From Clostridiales bacterium (GTDB lineage Bacteria; Bacillota; Clostridia; Christensenellales; Aristaeellaceae): DNA of 64,000 nt. The stretch covers positions 51,633-115,632 of the forward strand of contig SFFH01000008.1 in the NCBI GenBank assembly GCA_004557905.1, given 5' to 3'. Position 1 is the first letter of the stretch. Each line of letters begins with the position of its first letter. The notes below the pieces were generated by a model, which did not search any database, was not told where the DNA came from, and saw only the letters and a program-made list of their open reading frames with translations. The translations under genes and the position numbers were made by a program. Of the stretch, positions 32,655 to 41,014 are shown piece after piece.

Positions 32655-33529
32655 CATATCCTCCTGTTTTGTTGGCGTCGGACCACAGGCAGAAGACGGC
32701 CAATCTGCTCGCAAAGGCTGCAAAGCTGCCCTATGGAGAGCTCTTCTGCGCGGCACTGCGCGTTAAGCCCCGCCGCTTCCATGGCAGCGGCAGCCTGCTG
32801 CCTGTCCAGTGGGAAGCAGGCGATCAGGTTGTTGATCAGCGTCTTGCGGCGCATGGCAAACGCGCCCCGGATGAGCCGCATCAGCAGCGCTTCATCCTCG
32901 ACCGCATACGGCTTTTCCGTCCGCCGCTCAAGCACCATAAAGCTCGAGTCAACCTTGGGCGGCGGCGTAAAGCAAGCCGCCGGCACGTCCAGCGCGCGCC
33001 TGACCTCGCAGAAGTACTGGCAGAGAATCGCCAAAGGACCGTAACCCTCGTCGCCGGGCTGGCTGAGCAGCTTGTCGCCGACCTCTTTCTGGATCATCAC
33101 GGCGATGGACTTCGCCTCGGGCAGCGTCACGAGCAGCTTGGTCAGCACATCGGTGGTGATGTAATACGGCAGATTCGCCGCCACGCGCAGGGAGCAGCCT
33201 TCGCCAAAGGAAGCTTCTGCCAGCGCGTGCAGATCCGTCTTCATCACGTCGCCCTGCACCACATGCGCGTTGTCAACGTGCTCGAGCGCGACATTCAGGA
33301 TCGGAAACAGCGTCGGATCGATCTCCAGAGAGACGACCTGCCTTGCTCTTCTAGCCAGCGGCTTGGTCAGCGTGCCAAAGCCCGGACCTATTTCCAGCAC
33401 GCAGTCTTCCTTGGTCACCAGCGAGAAATCCGCCAGCTGCTCCAGCAGCGCTTCATCCTCGATGAAATTCTGTCCCAGGCTGTGCTTATGGCGGAACTCG
33501 CCGCCATAGGTGTGCTTTTTTTGTTTCAA
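32654..33529 (-). CDS. rsmA: 16S rRNA dimethyladenosine transferase
   Basis: RsmA (KsgA) dimethylates the two adjacent adenosines near the 3' end of 16S rRNA. The 291-residue protein has the SAM-binding motif VLEIGPGFGTLT and the catalytic NLPYYI. The start is probably TTG 33529 (MKQKKHTYGGEFRHKHSLGQNF-like N terminus), because GGGAGGA lies seven bases upstream and no ATG fits. The stop overlaps the DUF6273-like gene. Confidence 0.93.
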   Translation of the reverse strand: MKQKKHTYGGEFRHKHSLGQNFIEDEALLEQLADFSLVTKEDCVLEIGPGFGTLTKPLARRARQVVSLEIDPTLFPILNVALEHVDNAHVVQGDVMKTDLHALAEASFGEGCSLRVAANLPYYITTDVLTKLLVTLPEAKSIAVMIQKEVGDKLLSQPGDEGYGPLAILCQYFCEVRRALDVPAACFTPPPKVDSSFMVLERRTEKPYAVEDEALLMRLIRGAFAMRRKTLINNLIACFPLDRQQAAAAMEAAGLNAQCRAEELSIGQLCSLCEQIGRLLPVVRRQQNRRI

Positions 33530-33551
33530 TCCAGATTCCTCCCGCCGGTCC

Positions 33552-34505
33552 TTATCCGACCAGCTTTGCCGATTCGTCGTTCGTCTCGGCGATGATATAG
33601 TGCGGCCGGCGCTTGACCTCCAGGTATGTCTTGGCCAGGTACTGTCCCATGATGCCCATGCACAGCAGCTGCAGGCCGCCCATGAACAGGATGATGCACG
33701 CCGTGGACGCCCAGCCGGCAACCGGATCACCAAAGATCAGCCTGCGCAAAACGATAAATACAATCGCGCAGAACGAGGCGACCGTCAGCAGCAGGCCCAT
33801 CAGCGAGGCGATGGACAGCGGCGCCTGAGAGAAATTGACGATGCCATCAATGGAATACTTGAACAGTCCCCAAAAGCTCCACTTCGTCTCGCCCGCCACG
33901 CGCTCCACGTTCTTGTACGGCAGCCATTTTGTCCTGAAGCCGATCCAGCCGAAGATGCCCTTGGAGAAGCGGTTGTATTCGCACATCGCGACGATGGCGT
34001 CCACCATTTCCCGCTTCATCAGCCTGAAATCGCGCGCACCGTCGACGATATCCGCGTCGGAGATCCTGTTGATGATCCGGTAGAACATGCGCGCAAAGAA
34101 CGAGCGGATCGGCGGCTCACCCTCGCGGGTCACGCGGCGCGTGGCCACGCTGTCATATTCCTGCGTCTCCAGGATCTCGAGCATCTGCGGCAGCAGAGAT
34201 GGCGGGTCCTGCATGTCCGCGTCCATCACGGCGACATAGTCGCCCTTCGCGTTGCAGAAGCCGGCGTACATGGCTGCTTCCTTGCCAAAGTTGCGCGAGA
34301 AGGAAATATAGCGCACGCGGCTGTCCTTTGCGGCCAGCTCGCGCATGATGGAGAGCGTGCGGTCCCTGGAGCCATCGTTGATCAGCAGCAGCGTCACGTC
34401 GCAGTGCTCAAGCGTCCCGGCCACGTCGCAGACCGCTTCATAAAAAATGGGCAGCGAATCCTCTTCGTTATAGCAGGGCACGATGAGCGTCAAGCTTTTC
34501 TTCAT
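33552..34505 (-). CDS. GT2 glycosyltransferase, bactoprenyl-phosphate sugar transferase type
   Basis: The 317-residue protein has an N-terminal GT-A domain (LIVPCYNEEDSLP, the metal-binding DADMQDPPSL) and two C-terminal membrane helices (about residues 230-300). This is the layout of DPM1/GtrB/CsbB proteins that load a sugar onto undecaprenyl phosphate for transfer outside the cell. It is the first gene before rsmA, the DUF6273-like protein and the secreted deacetylase, which hints at surface polysaccharide modification. The donor sugar is unknown. Confidence 0.88.
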   Translation of the reverse strand: MKKSLTLIVPCYNEEDSLPIFYEAVCDVAGTLEHCDVTLLLINDGSRDRTLSIMRELAAKDSRVRYISFSRNFGKEAAMYAGFCNAKGDYVAVMDADMQDPPSLLPQMLEILETQEYDSVATRRVTREGEPPIRSFFARMFYRIINRISDADIVDGARDFRLMKREMVDAIVAMCEYNRFSKGIFGWIGFRTKWLPYKNVERVAGETKWSFWGLFKYSIDGIVNFSQAPLSIASLMGLLLTVASFCAIVFIVLRRLIFGDPVAGWASTACIILFMGGLQLLCMGIMGQYLAKTYLEVKRRPHYIIAETNDESAKLVG

Positions 34506-34547
34506 ATGTCCATCCCCCTCACGGTCTTTCGCAGATGAAATCATCTT

Positions 34548-34576
34548 ATTGTTTCACATTCGGGTGAAAATGTCAA
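34548..34576 (-). promoter_or_regulatory. Putative promoter of the GT2-rsmA-PIG-L operon
   Basis: On the minus strand a consensus TTGACA (34576-34571) and a weak AACAAT (34553-34548) are 17 bases apart. Confidence 0.5.
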
Positions 34577-34589
34577 GGATGCAGCACGT

Positions 34590-34618
34590 AATAAAACGCC
34601 CGGACAAACGCCCAGGCG
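34590..34618 (-). terminator. Terminator after yebC
   Basis: On the minus strand CGCCTGG pairs with CCGGGCG (one G-T pair) and is followed by TTTTATT. Confidence 0.7.
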
Positions 34619-34649
34619 CAAATCTTGCAATTAACCGGTCAAGGACGAA

Positions 34650-35399
34650 TCATTCGTCCTCGTCCTCATCCTCCGGCAACTCGCCGTTGTGATAGACGTC
34701 CTGCACGTCGTCCAGATCGTCGAGCATCTCGAGCATCTTCTGGATCTTCGCCAGGGTGTCCGGATCGGTGATCTCGTTGGTATTCTGCGGGATCATCGTC
34801 AGCTCCGCGCTCAGGAAGCTGTAGCCGGCATTCTCCAGATTCTCGCGAACGGCAGAGAAATCGCTGACCTCGGTGGTCACCTCGAAGCTATCCTCCAGCG
34901 CCTGGATGTCGGAAGCGCCGGCGTCCAGCGCCGCCATCATGACCTCGTCCTCATCCATGCCCGGCTTGCGCTCGATGACGATCAGGCCGACCTTGTCAAA
35001 CATGTAGGAGACGCAGCCGTTGGTGCCCAGAGAGCCGCCGTTCTTGTCGAAAATATGGCGGATATCGGACGCGGTGCGGTTGCGGTTGTCGGTCACGGTG
35101 GAAACGATCACGGCCATGCCGCCCGGCGCGTAGCCCTCGTACTGGATCTCCTCGTAGTTGACGCTGCCGATCTCGCCGGCTGCCTTTGCGATGGAGCGCT
35201 TGATATTGTCATTGGGCATGTTGTTGGCCTTCGCCTTCGCGATCACGTCGCGCAGCTTGCCATTGGACGTCGGATCGCTGCCGCCGTCGCGCACCGCGAT
35301 GGCGATTTCACGGCCGATCTTGGTGAAGATCTTGCCGCGCGCGGCATCCGCCTTGCCCTTTTTGTGCTTAATATTTGCCCACTTGGAATGGCCTGACAT
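34650..35399 (-). CDS. yebC: YebC/TACO1 family protein
   Basis: The 249-residue protein begins [19 protein letters not shown], the family signature, and has the [12 protein letters not shown] segment. Family members act as translation factors helping ribosomes through proline stretches, or as transcription regulators; the role here cannot be decided from the sequence. Of interest, a neighbouring gene encodes a very long Thr-Pro linker. The C terminus is strongly acidic (EDEDEDE). ATG 35399 gives the standard N terminus. It has its own promoter and terminator. Confidence 0.95.
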   Translation of the reverse strand: MSGHSKWANIKHKKGKADAARGKIFTKIGREIAIAVRDGGSDPTSNGKLRDVIAKAKANNMPNDNIKRSIAKAAGEIGSVNYEEIQYEGYAPGGMAVIVSTVTDNRNRTASDIRHIFDKNGGSLGTNGCVSYMFDKVGLIVIERKPGMDEDEVMMAALDAGASDIQALEDSFEVTTEVSDFSAVRENLENAGYSFLSAELTMIPQNTNEITDPDTLAKIQKMLEMLDDLDDVQDVYHNGELPEDEDEDE

Positions 35400-35436
35400 A
35401 ACTGAAAACCTCCCGGTTGATTTTGCTACATCGGTC

Positions 35437-35466
35437 ATTATAGCACGGCTTTTGCCCTGCGCGCAA
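35437..35466 (-). promoter_or_regulatory. Putative promoter of yebC
   Basis: On the minus strand TTGCGC (35466-35461) and TATAAT (35442-35437) with an 18-base spacer. Confidence 0.65.
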
Positions 35467-35588
35467 CCTGGCGAGCAGGATTTTCTCTCGTTTTTTCCAA
35501 AAAGTTCAAGTTTTTTTCGCGGGATACGCCGTCAAATGCGCGTTCGCTCTCTCATACAATCCCACAAACGCCGCAGCGGGAGGTTTTT

Positions 35589-36431
35589 ATGAGCATCGCC
35601 TTTTCCCTTGTCGTCCTCCTCTCTCTGATTGCCTTTCCGCAGCATGCGTCAGGCGCCGCCGCCAGCGCCCTGCGCATCTGGGGGCTTGACGTCGTGCCCA
35701 GCCTGTTTCCCTACATGGTGTTCTGCCGCATGCTTTCCGCCAGGCTGCGCGAGCACGATGTGCCGGCTGCGCCGGTCGCCGCACTGCTCGGCCTGTTGGG
35801 CGGCTCGCCCTCCGGCGCTTCGGTGATCGCGGCATACGGCAGCCGTCTTTCAAGAAGGGTTCTGCTTGCCCTGTGCGCGCTGACTGGCACCATCAGCCCG
35901 ATGTTCACATTGGGCACCATCCAAGCTTGGACGCAAAGCGCCATGCTGTGCCGCCTGCTGCTGCTTTGCCATCTCCTCAGCGCAGCCTGTGCCGGCGGCG
36001 TCGTCCTCTGGGCATGCAAGGATGAAAGCCCGGCGGTCAGCGCTTCAGCACCTTCTACGTCGGTCAATCCGATTGCGCAGAGCATCGACGCGATCCTGCA
36101 TGTGGGCGGTTGCATCATCTGTTACAGCGTGCTCGCCAGCCTTCTCAGGTTCCTTCCCATGCTGAGCGACAGCACCGGCGCCATCGTGCACGGTTTGCTG
36201 GAGGTCTCCGGAGGCGTCCATGCGCTCTGCACCGCAGCCACGCCGGGAAAGCTGCGTGCCGTCCTCCTCTCCGTGCTGTGTGGCTTCAGCGGTTTTTCCA
36301 TTCTCTCGCAGAACCACGCTTTTCTCGCTCCGCTCGGCGTGCGCATGACACAGTTGATCGCCTTCGCCCTGCTTCGCGCATTCTTCGCGGGCTGCCTCAT
36401 GGCGATGCTCTATGCCCGCTTCATTCCGTGA
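35589..36431 (+). CDS. YlbJ-like sporulation membrane protein
   Basis: The 280-residue membrane protein has repeated hydrophobic segments and the phrases LRIWGLDVVPSLFPYMVF, LLGGSPSGASV and LTGTISPMFTLGT, which resemble the nucleoside-recognition (Gate) domain of YlbJ, a protein needed for normal spores in Bacillus. It is shorter than Bacillus YlbJ (about 400). Its stop overlaps the end of the convergent sigF-like gene by 11 bases. The context of spoIIA genes supports a sporulation role. GGGAGG precedes the ATG. Confidence 0.75.
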   Translation: MSIAFSLVVLLSLIAFPQHASGAAASALRIWGLDVVPSLFPYMVFCRMLSARLREHDVPAAPVAALLGLLGGSPSGASVIAAYGSRLSRRVLLALCALTGTISPMFTLGTIQAWTQSAMLCRLLLLCHLLSAACAGGVVLWACKDESPAVSASAPSTSVNPIAQSIDAILHVGGCIICYSVLASLLRFLPMLSDSTGAIVHGLLEVSGGVHALCTAATPGKLRAVLLSVLCGFSGFSILSQNHAFLAPLGVRMTQLIAFALLRAFFAGCLMAMLYARFIP

Positions 36432-36981
36432 GGATGGCATGCAGCTGATCAAGCGCGCGGCGCTCCATGCGGCTGATCTGCGTCTGGCTCTTGTGCAGCA
36501 GCTGCGCCGTCTCCGCCTGTGTATGGTCCCGGAAATAGCGCAGGCAGATCAGCGTCTGCGCGTCCTGCGGCAGCCGCTGCATCGCCAGACGCAGGTCGAC
36601 GCGCTCCAGGTCCACGCCGCCGGCGCCCTGCATGCATTCCATCAGCGTGCGGCTTTCTTCTCCCCGCTCCTCCTCCAGCGAGAGACAGCGGAACTGCATG
36701 CTCCGCAGCGTGCGCCTCATCTCGCCCAGGATCCACGGCACGGCATAGGTGATCAGCCGCACGTTCTGTTGTTCGTCGTACCGCCGGACCGCCTGCATCA
36801 GACCGAGGTTGCCTGCCTGCACCAATTCCTCCCACGGGATGGCCGCCGTGCTGCTCAGTCGCCTTGAAAGCGACCAGAGCATCGGCTGAAACCGGGCAAG
36901 CAGCGTTCCCATGGCCGCCTTGTCCCCATGCTGCGCCATGGCGATGAGCGCCGGCTCATCCGCCGCCCGGTCAGACAGCAT
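36421..36981 (-). CDS. sigF: Sigma-F-like sporulation sigma factor lacking region 3
   Basis: The 186-residue product (ATG 36981 with AAGAGG six bases upstream; ATG 36996 also possible) has a sigma-70 region 2 (WEELVQAGNLGLMQAVRRYDE, VPWILGEMRRTLR) and a region 4 with a helix-turn-helix (LPQDAQTLICLRYFRDHTQAETAQLL). Only about 40 residues link them, so the usual region 3 seems missing; Bacillus sigma-F has about 255 residues. It is third in spoIIAA-spoIIAB-sigF and overlaps spoIIAB, which makes sigma-F the best assignment. Confidence 0.85.
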   Translation of the reverse strand: MLSDRAADEPALIAMAQHGDKAAMGTLLARFQPMLWSLSRRLSSTAAIPWEELVQAGNLGLMQAVRRYDEQQNVRLITYAVPWILGEMRRTLRSMQFRCLSLEEERGEESRTLMECMQGAGGVDLERVDLRLAMQRLPQDAQTLICLRYFRDHTQAETAQLLHKSQTQISRMERRALDQLHAILTE

Positions 36982-37411
36982 CGACATCCTCTTCATGCAG
37001 CAGCTTTGTCATCTTCACCAGCGTGCCGCTTCCCGGCGCAGAGGTCACATGCACGCCGTCCATGAAAGAGAGCATCAGCGAAAAGCCCATGCCTGTACGC
37101 TCCTGATCCGGCTGCGAGGTGTAGAACGGGGTCATGGCCTGCGCCACATCCATAATGCCGCAGCCAAAGTCCTCGACCTCAATCTCCACCTTCTGTTCGT
37201 CAAGCGAAGCGCGAAGGAGAATCCTGCCGTCTGTCCTGCCCGCGTACGCATGCACAACGGCGTTGGTTACCGCCTCACTGACTGCCGTACGTACCTCGGA
37301 AACCAGGCTCATCGTCGGGTTCAGCTGCATCAGGAATGCGCTGATGACCATGCGCGCGAACGCCTCATTCTCCGCAAGCGACAAAAAACTCAGTTCCATC
37401 TGATTGTTCAT
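36971..37411 (-). CDS. spoIIAB: Anti-sigma-F factor SpoIIAB
   Basis: The 146-residue GHKL kinase binds and inhibits sigma-F and phosphorylates SpoIIAA. The N box EAVTNAVVHAYAG, the G1 box DFGCGI and the G2 box RTGMGFSLML are intact, so ATP binding should be normal. It overlaps spoIIAA by four bases and the start of the sigma gene at the other end, the classical order of the operon. Confidence 0.94.
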   Translation of the reverse strand: MNNQMELSFLSLAENEAFARMVISAFLMQLNPTMSLVSEVRTAVSEAVTNAVVHAYAGRTDGRILLRASLDEQKVEIEVEDFGCGIMDVAQAMTPFYTSQPDQERTGMGFSLMLSFMDGVHVTSAPGSGTLVKMTKLLHEEDVDAV

Positions 37412-37734
37412 GCTTCATCCTGCCTTCCCGGTTCCTCCTGTGCGATAATCCTGTGCAGCCCCGCCATGCGAAACAGCTTCTCCACCGGCGGCTTCAGGCC
37501 GCACGCGGCGACCGAACCGCCCCGTTCGCGCATGGTTTTGTACCGGCCGATGATCATGCCCACACCGGAGCTGTCCATGAAACTGACGTTCTCGAAATGA
37601 AGAACCAGCCGGCGAATCCTCGCGTCGCCGAGCAGCGCCTCAATTTCGCCGCGCAGCCTGTCCGCCGTGCAGTGATCGATTTCTCCGCTCAGATAAACGA
37701 TCAGCTGATCGCCGTTTTTTCTTGACTTGACCAT
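37408..37734 (-). CDS. spoIIAA: Anti-sigma-F factor antagonist SpoIIAA
   Basis: The 108-residue STAS protein displaces sigma-F from SpoIIAB when dephosphorylated. The phosphorylation motif FMDSSGVGMIIGRYK is complete; one of Ser55 and Ser56 corresponds to Ser58 of Bacillus. ATG 37734 lies seven bases after GGGGAGG, while ATG 37740 is too close to it. It opens the operon; a sigma-H type promoter was looked for upstream but no convincing match was found. Confidence 0.93.
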   Translation of the reverse strand: MVKSRKNGDQLIVYLSGEIDHCTADRLRGEIEALLGDARIRRLVLHFENVSFMDSSGVGMIIGRYKTMRERGGSVAACGLKPPVEKLFRMAGLHRIIAQEEPGRQDEA

Positions 37735-37788
37735 GCTCATGCCTCCCCAAGTCCTTTGTGATCCATATGCCCTATATGTATATGAATC

Positions 37789-37808
37789 ACAGGCAAACAA
37801 ATGCCTGT
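37789..37808. repeat. Perfect 7-bp inverted repeat between spoIIAA and the PBP gene
   Basis: ACAGGCA at 37789-37795 and TGCCTGT at 37802-37808 flank a six-base AT-rich centre. The position between divergent genes suggests an operator, but no known regulator motif was recognised. Confidence 0.45.
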
Positions 37809-37891
37809 TTCTGCGCATAGATTTGTGGATTCAGGGAAAAAGAAAGATGACTCACGATCATCGGAGCAAAAAACGCGGGGAGGCAGCACGC

Positions 37892-40258
37892 ATGGGCAAG
37901 AGGAAAAAGCGGATTCTGATCGTCCTGTCTGTGCTGATCGTCCTGCTGCTCGCATCCGCTGTGGCGTTTTTCGTCGTTTTCGACGTGGCCAACTGGCAGA
38001 GGCTCGACCCCGGCCGCCTGCACGGCCTGGCGCAGACCTCCTCGCTCTACGACGCGGACGGCGAGCTCATGAGTGAGCTGCGCGGCGTGGAAAACCGCAC
38101 GCTTGTCTCCCTGTCCGAGGTTCCCAAGCATACGCAGCTTGCGTTCATCGCCGCAGAGGATCTTCGCTTTTATACGCACAAGGGGATCGACGTCTACCGC
38201 ATCTTCGGCGCGCTCAGGAGCAACCTGAGAAGCGGTTCGCGGGTCGAGGGGGCGAGCACCATCACCCAGCAGCTCGCCAAGCTGACGCATTTGAGCAGCG
38301 AAAAAACCATCCGGCGAAAGCTTGAGGAGATCTTCCTCGCCTTCCAGATCGAGCGCCAGTACAGCAAGGACGAGATTCTTGAGATGTATCTGAACACCGT
38401 GTACTTCGGCCGCGGCGCGTACGGCCTTCAGGCGGCTGCGCGCGCCTTTTTCGGCGTAGACGCCGGAGAGCTGACGCTCGTGCAGAGTGCCAGCCTCGCC
38501 GCGACCATCAAGGCACCCTCTGTATACGCGCCGCACATGAGCCCTGAGAGCAACAAATCCCGCAGGAATTACATCCTACAGACCATGCTCGAGAACGGAT
38601 TCATCACGCAGGAGGAATATGACGAGGCAGCAGGAAAAAGCCTCTGGGTGCTGGCCAAGCAGGAGGACACGCAGGTCTACAGCTGGTATGTGGACGAGGT
38701 GCTCCGGGAGAGCAGCGAGCGGCTCGGCCTGACGACGGATGAGGTCATCCGCGGCGGCTTCTCGATCTACACGGCGTTTGACGACCGCCTGCAGCGCATT
38801 GCGGACGACGTATATGCGGACAGCAGCCTGTTTCCTGCCGGCGCGTCCGACGGCACGCCCATGCAGAGCGCCATGGCCGTCGTGGACACGAACAGCGGTG
38901 CCGTGCGTGCCATGATCGGCGGGCGGGATTACGCCATCAAGCGCGGCCTCAACCGTGCGACGCAGATGCGCCGTCAGCCCGGCTCTGCGCTCAAGCCGCT
39001 GGCCGTATACGGCCCTGCGCTTGAAAAGGGCTATACCACAGCTTCCGTCCTTATGGACGAAAAGACGACCTTCGCCGGCGGCTACACCCCCAGAAACGCC
39101 GGCGACCGGTATTACGGCAACGTGACGATGCGCACTGCCGTGCGCAATTCGCTCAACACGACGGCGGTGCGCCTGCTCGATGAGATCGGCATCGACACCT
39201 CGATTGAGTACCTGACGAGGATGGGCATTCCCACGCAGGAGAGCGACAAAAACCTCTCCCTCGCACTGGGCTCAATGACCTACGGCGTCACGCCCGTGGA
39301 GCTGGCGGCGGCCTATGTGCCGTACGCCAACGGCGGCGTGTATCACGAGCCATACTGCGTGGAGAGGATCGTATCCTCCGGCGGCGACGTGGTCTATCAA
39401 CATGAAAACAGCAGCAGGCGCGTCATCTCCGAGCAGAATGCGTATCTGATGACCTCGCTGCTGCAGTCCGTCGTCTCCAGCGGCACGGGCACGCGCATGC
39501 TCTCCGCCAACACGCCCGTCGCCGGCAAGACGGGCACCGTCTCCATGAGCGGCGGCAACCGCGACATCTGGATGGCTGCCTACAACACGGAGCTGTCCGT
39601 CACCGTCTGGATGGGCTTTGACCAGACGGACGCGAAGCACAAGATTCCAAACGGCATCACCGGCGGCAAAAACACGGCGTCCGTCGCGGCTGCGTTCTTC
39701 AAAAAGGCCTATGCCGACCGGGACAAGCCCAAGTTTACCGAACCGGACGGTCTTGTCTGGCTGACGCTGGACAAGCGCGCCATCACCGCGCGCGGCTCCG
39801 TGATGCTCGCCGGCGACACGACCCCCAAGGATTACCGCTTCAGCGAGGTCTTTGCCGCCGGCAACCGCCCCTACGCCGTTTCCGATATCTGGAACGCGCC
39901 GCCCGCGCCATCCTCCTTCTACGTCTCGCACAATGCAGGCGGCTATCCCGAGCTGCACTTCAAAGCGGCCGGAACCGCGCGCTACCGCATCCAGCGCGAC
40001 GCTGTCGGCGAGTCCGTCATCCTGACGGAGATGATCGGCTCCGCGGGGCAAAGCATCACCTACAGCGATTACAGCGCGGTGCCCGGCGTGCTCTACACCT
40101 ATCGCGTGATTCCGATTCACGAGGAGCTCCTGCAGCAGGGCATCTGGCTGGAGGGCAAGCAGGCCGTCCAGCTGGCGCAGGTCGCGTCCTCCTCCGGCAG
40201 CGGCTTCCTCGCCGGGCTGCGCAGCCTGATCCCGGCGCTGTCCACGCAGACAGATTAA
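37892..40258 (+). CDS. Class A penicillin-binding protein (PBP1A-like)
   Basis: The 788-residue bifunctional enzyme polymerises glycan strands and cross-links peptides. After a basic N terminus and one membrane helix, the GT51 domain shows AAEDLRFYTHKG and EGASTITQQLAKL. The transpeptidase has the active serine in RQPGSALKPL, RNSLNT as the SxN motif and AGKTGT as the KTG motif. The last about 90 residues look like a fibronectin III-type module. ATG 37892 follows GGGGAGG; ATG 37847 has a poor site. It is divergent from spoIIA. Confidence 0.94.
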   Translation: MGKRKKRILIVLSVLIVLLLASAVAFFVVFDVANWQRLDPGRLHGLAQTSSLYDADGELMSELRGVENRTLVSLSEVPKHTQLAFIAAEDLRFYTHKGIDVYRIFGALRSNLRSGSRVEGASTITQQLAKLTHLSSEKTIRRKLEEIFLAFQIERQYSKDEILEMYLNTVYFGRGAYGLQAAARAFFGVDAGELTLVQSASLAATIKAPSVYAPHMSPESNKSRRNYILQTMLENGFITQEEYDEAAGKSLWVLAKQEDTQVYSWYVDEVLRESSERLGLTTDEVIRGGFSIYTAFDDRLQRIADDVYADSSLFPAGASDGTPMQSAMAVVDTNSGAVRAMIGGRDYAIKRGLNRATQMRRQPGSALKPLAVYGPALEKGYTTASVLMDEKTTFAGGYTPRNAGDRYYGNVTMRTAVRNSLNTTAVRLLDEIGIDTSIEYLTRMGIPTQESDKNLSLALGSMTYGVTPVELAAAYVPYANGGVYHEPYCVERIVSSGGDVVYQHENSSRRVISEQNAYLMTSLLQSVVSSGTGTRMLSANTPVAGKTGTVSMSGGNRDIWMAAYNTELSVTVWMGFDQTDAKHKIPNGITGGKNTASVAAAFFKKAYADRDKPKFTEPDGLVWLTLDKRAITARGSVMLAGDTTPKDYRFSEVFAAGNRPYAVSDIWNAPPAPSSFYVSHNAGGYPELHFKAAGTARYRIQRDAVGESVILTEMIGSAGQSITYSDYSAVPGVLYTYRVIPIHEELLQQGIWLEGKQAVQLAQVASSSGSGFLAGLRSLIPALSTQTD

Positions 40259-40269
40259 CCAGCATTAAA

Positions 40270-40312
40270 AAAGGCATTGAAGAAGCGCTCATCACGTTTC
40301 CTCAATGCCTTT
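40270..40312. terminator. Bidirectional terminator between the PBP and TPR genes
   Basis: AAAGGCATTGA at 40270-40280 pairs with TCAATGCCTTT at 40302-40312, with A and T runs outside, so both converging genes can end here. Confidence 0.85.
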
Positions 40313-40321
40313 AAAATTGGG

Positions 40322-41014
40322 TTACAGATTTCTCAGCTCGTCGCGCTTGGCGTCGATCATCTCCGGCGTGGCGTAATTGAGCGGAGAGAACATGCCGACA
40401 CGCGCCATGTCAAGGCGATCCTTCGCGCTCTCGATATCGCCGTTCTCGATGTCATACAGCGCCAGGAAATAGTTGGTGTCGATGGCCTTGGGCTTGAGGG
40501 CAATCGCCTTGTCGAAGTAAATCTTCGCCGTCTCCTTGTCGCCCACCAGACGGTAATACGTCTGACCGAGGTTGTCCAGGAACACAGGGTCCTCGTCATC
40601 GTATTCGAGCGCTTCCTTGTTGAAGCGGATGGCCTCCTCCGCGTCGCCCTGCTCGATCTTGAGATAGCCGATGATGGAATAGAGCGTGCCGTTCTTGGTG
40701 TGACGGAACTCATCCTCCAGAATCTCCATCGCGCGGTCAAGATGGCCCTTCTGCCAGAGAATGATCGCGTAATTGATGTGCAGATCAGTCTTCTCCTTCG
40801 CGTCCATCGGCATCTTCTCCATCCGCTTGAGCACCTCCAGCGCCTTGTCAAACTGGCTGGTGCGGATCAGCAGCACGCTGTAGCCGCGCAGCAGACGCGG
40901 CTTGTCCATGCCCTTTTCATATGCTTCTTCGTACAGCTTGAGCGCCGTCCTGTAATCTCCCTTGCTGTGCGCAGTCAGCGCCTTGTTGCCGGTCATATTG
41001 CCCATAAAGCTCAT
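40322..41014 (-). CDS. Tetratricopeptide repeat protein
   Basis: The 230-residue cytoplasmic protein consists of TPR-like helical pairs (for example GDYRTALKLYEEAYEKG, GHLDRAMEILEDEF, GDAEEAIRFNKEALEYD, GDKETAKIYFDKAIAL). No signal peptide or catalytic domain is seen. Its ATG overlaps the mrfB stop as ATGA, and AGGAGG lies in the mrfB end, so it is translated with the mitomycin-repair genes. It probably serves as a protein-binding partner; the partner is unknown. Confidence 0.85.
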   Translation of the reverse strand: MSFMGNMTGNKALTAHSKGDYRTALKLYEEAYEKGMDKPRLLRGYSVLLIRTSQFDKALEVLKRMEKMPMDAKEKTDLHINYAIILWQKGHLDRAMEILEDEFRHTKNGTLYSIIGYLKIEQGDAEEAIRFNKEALEYDDEDPVFLDNLGQTYYRLVGDKETAKIYFDKAIALKPKAIDTNYFLALYDIENGDIESAKDRLDMARVGMFSPLNYATPEMIDAKRDELRNL

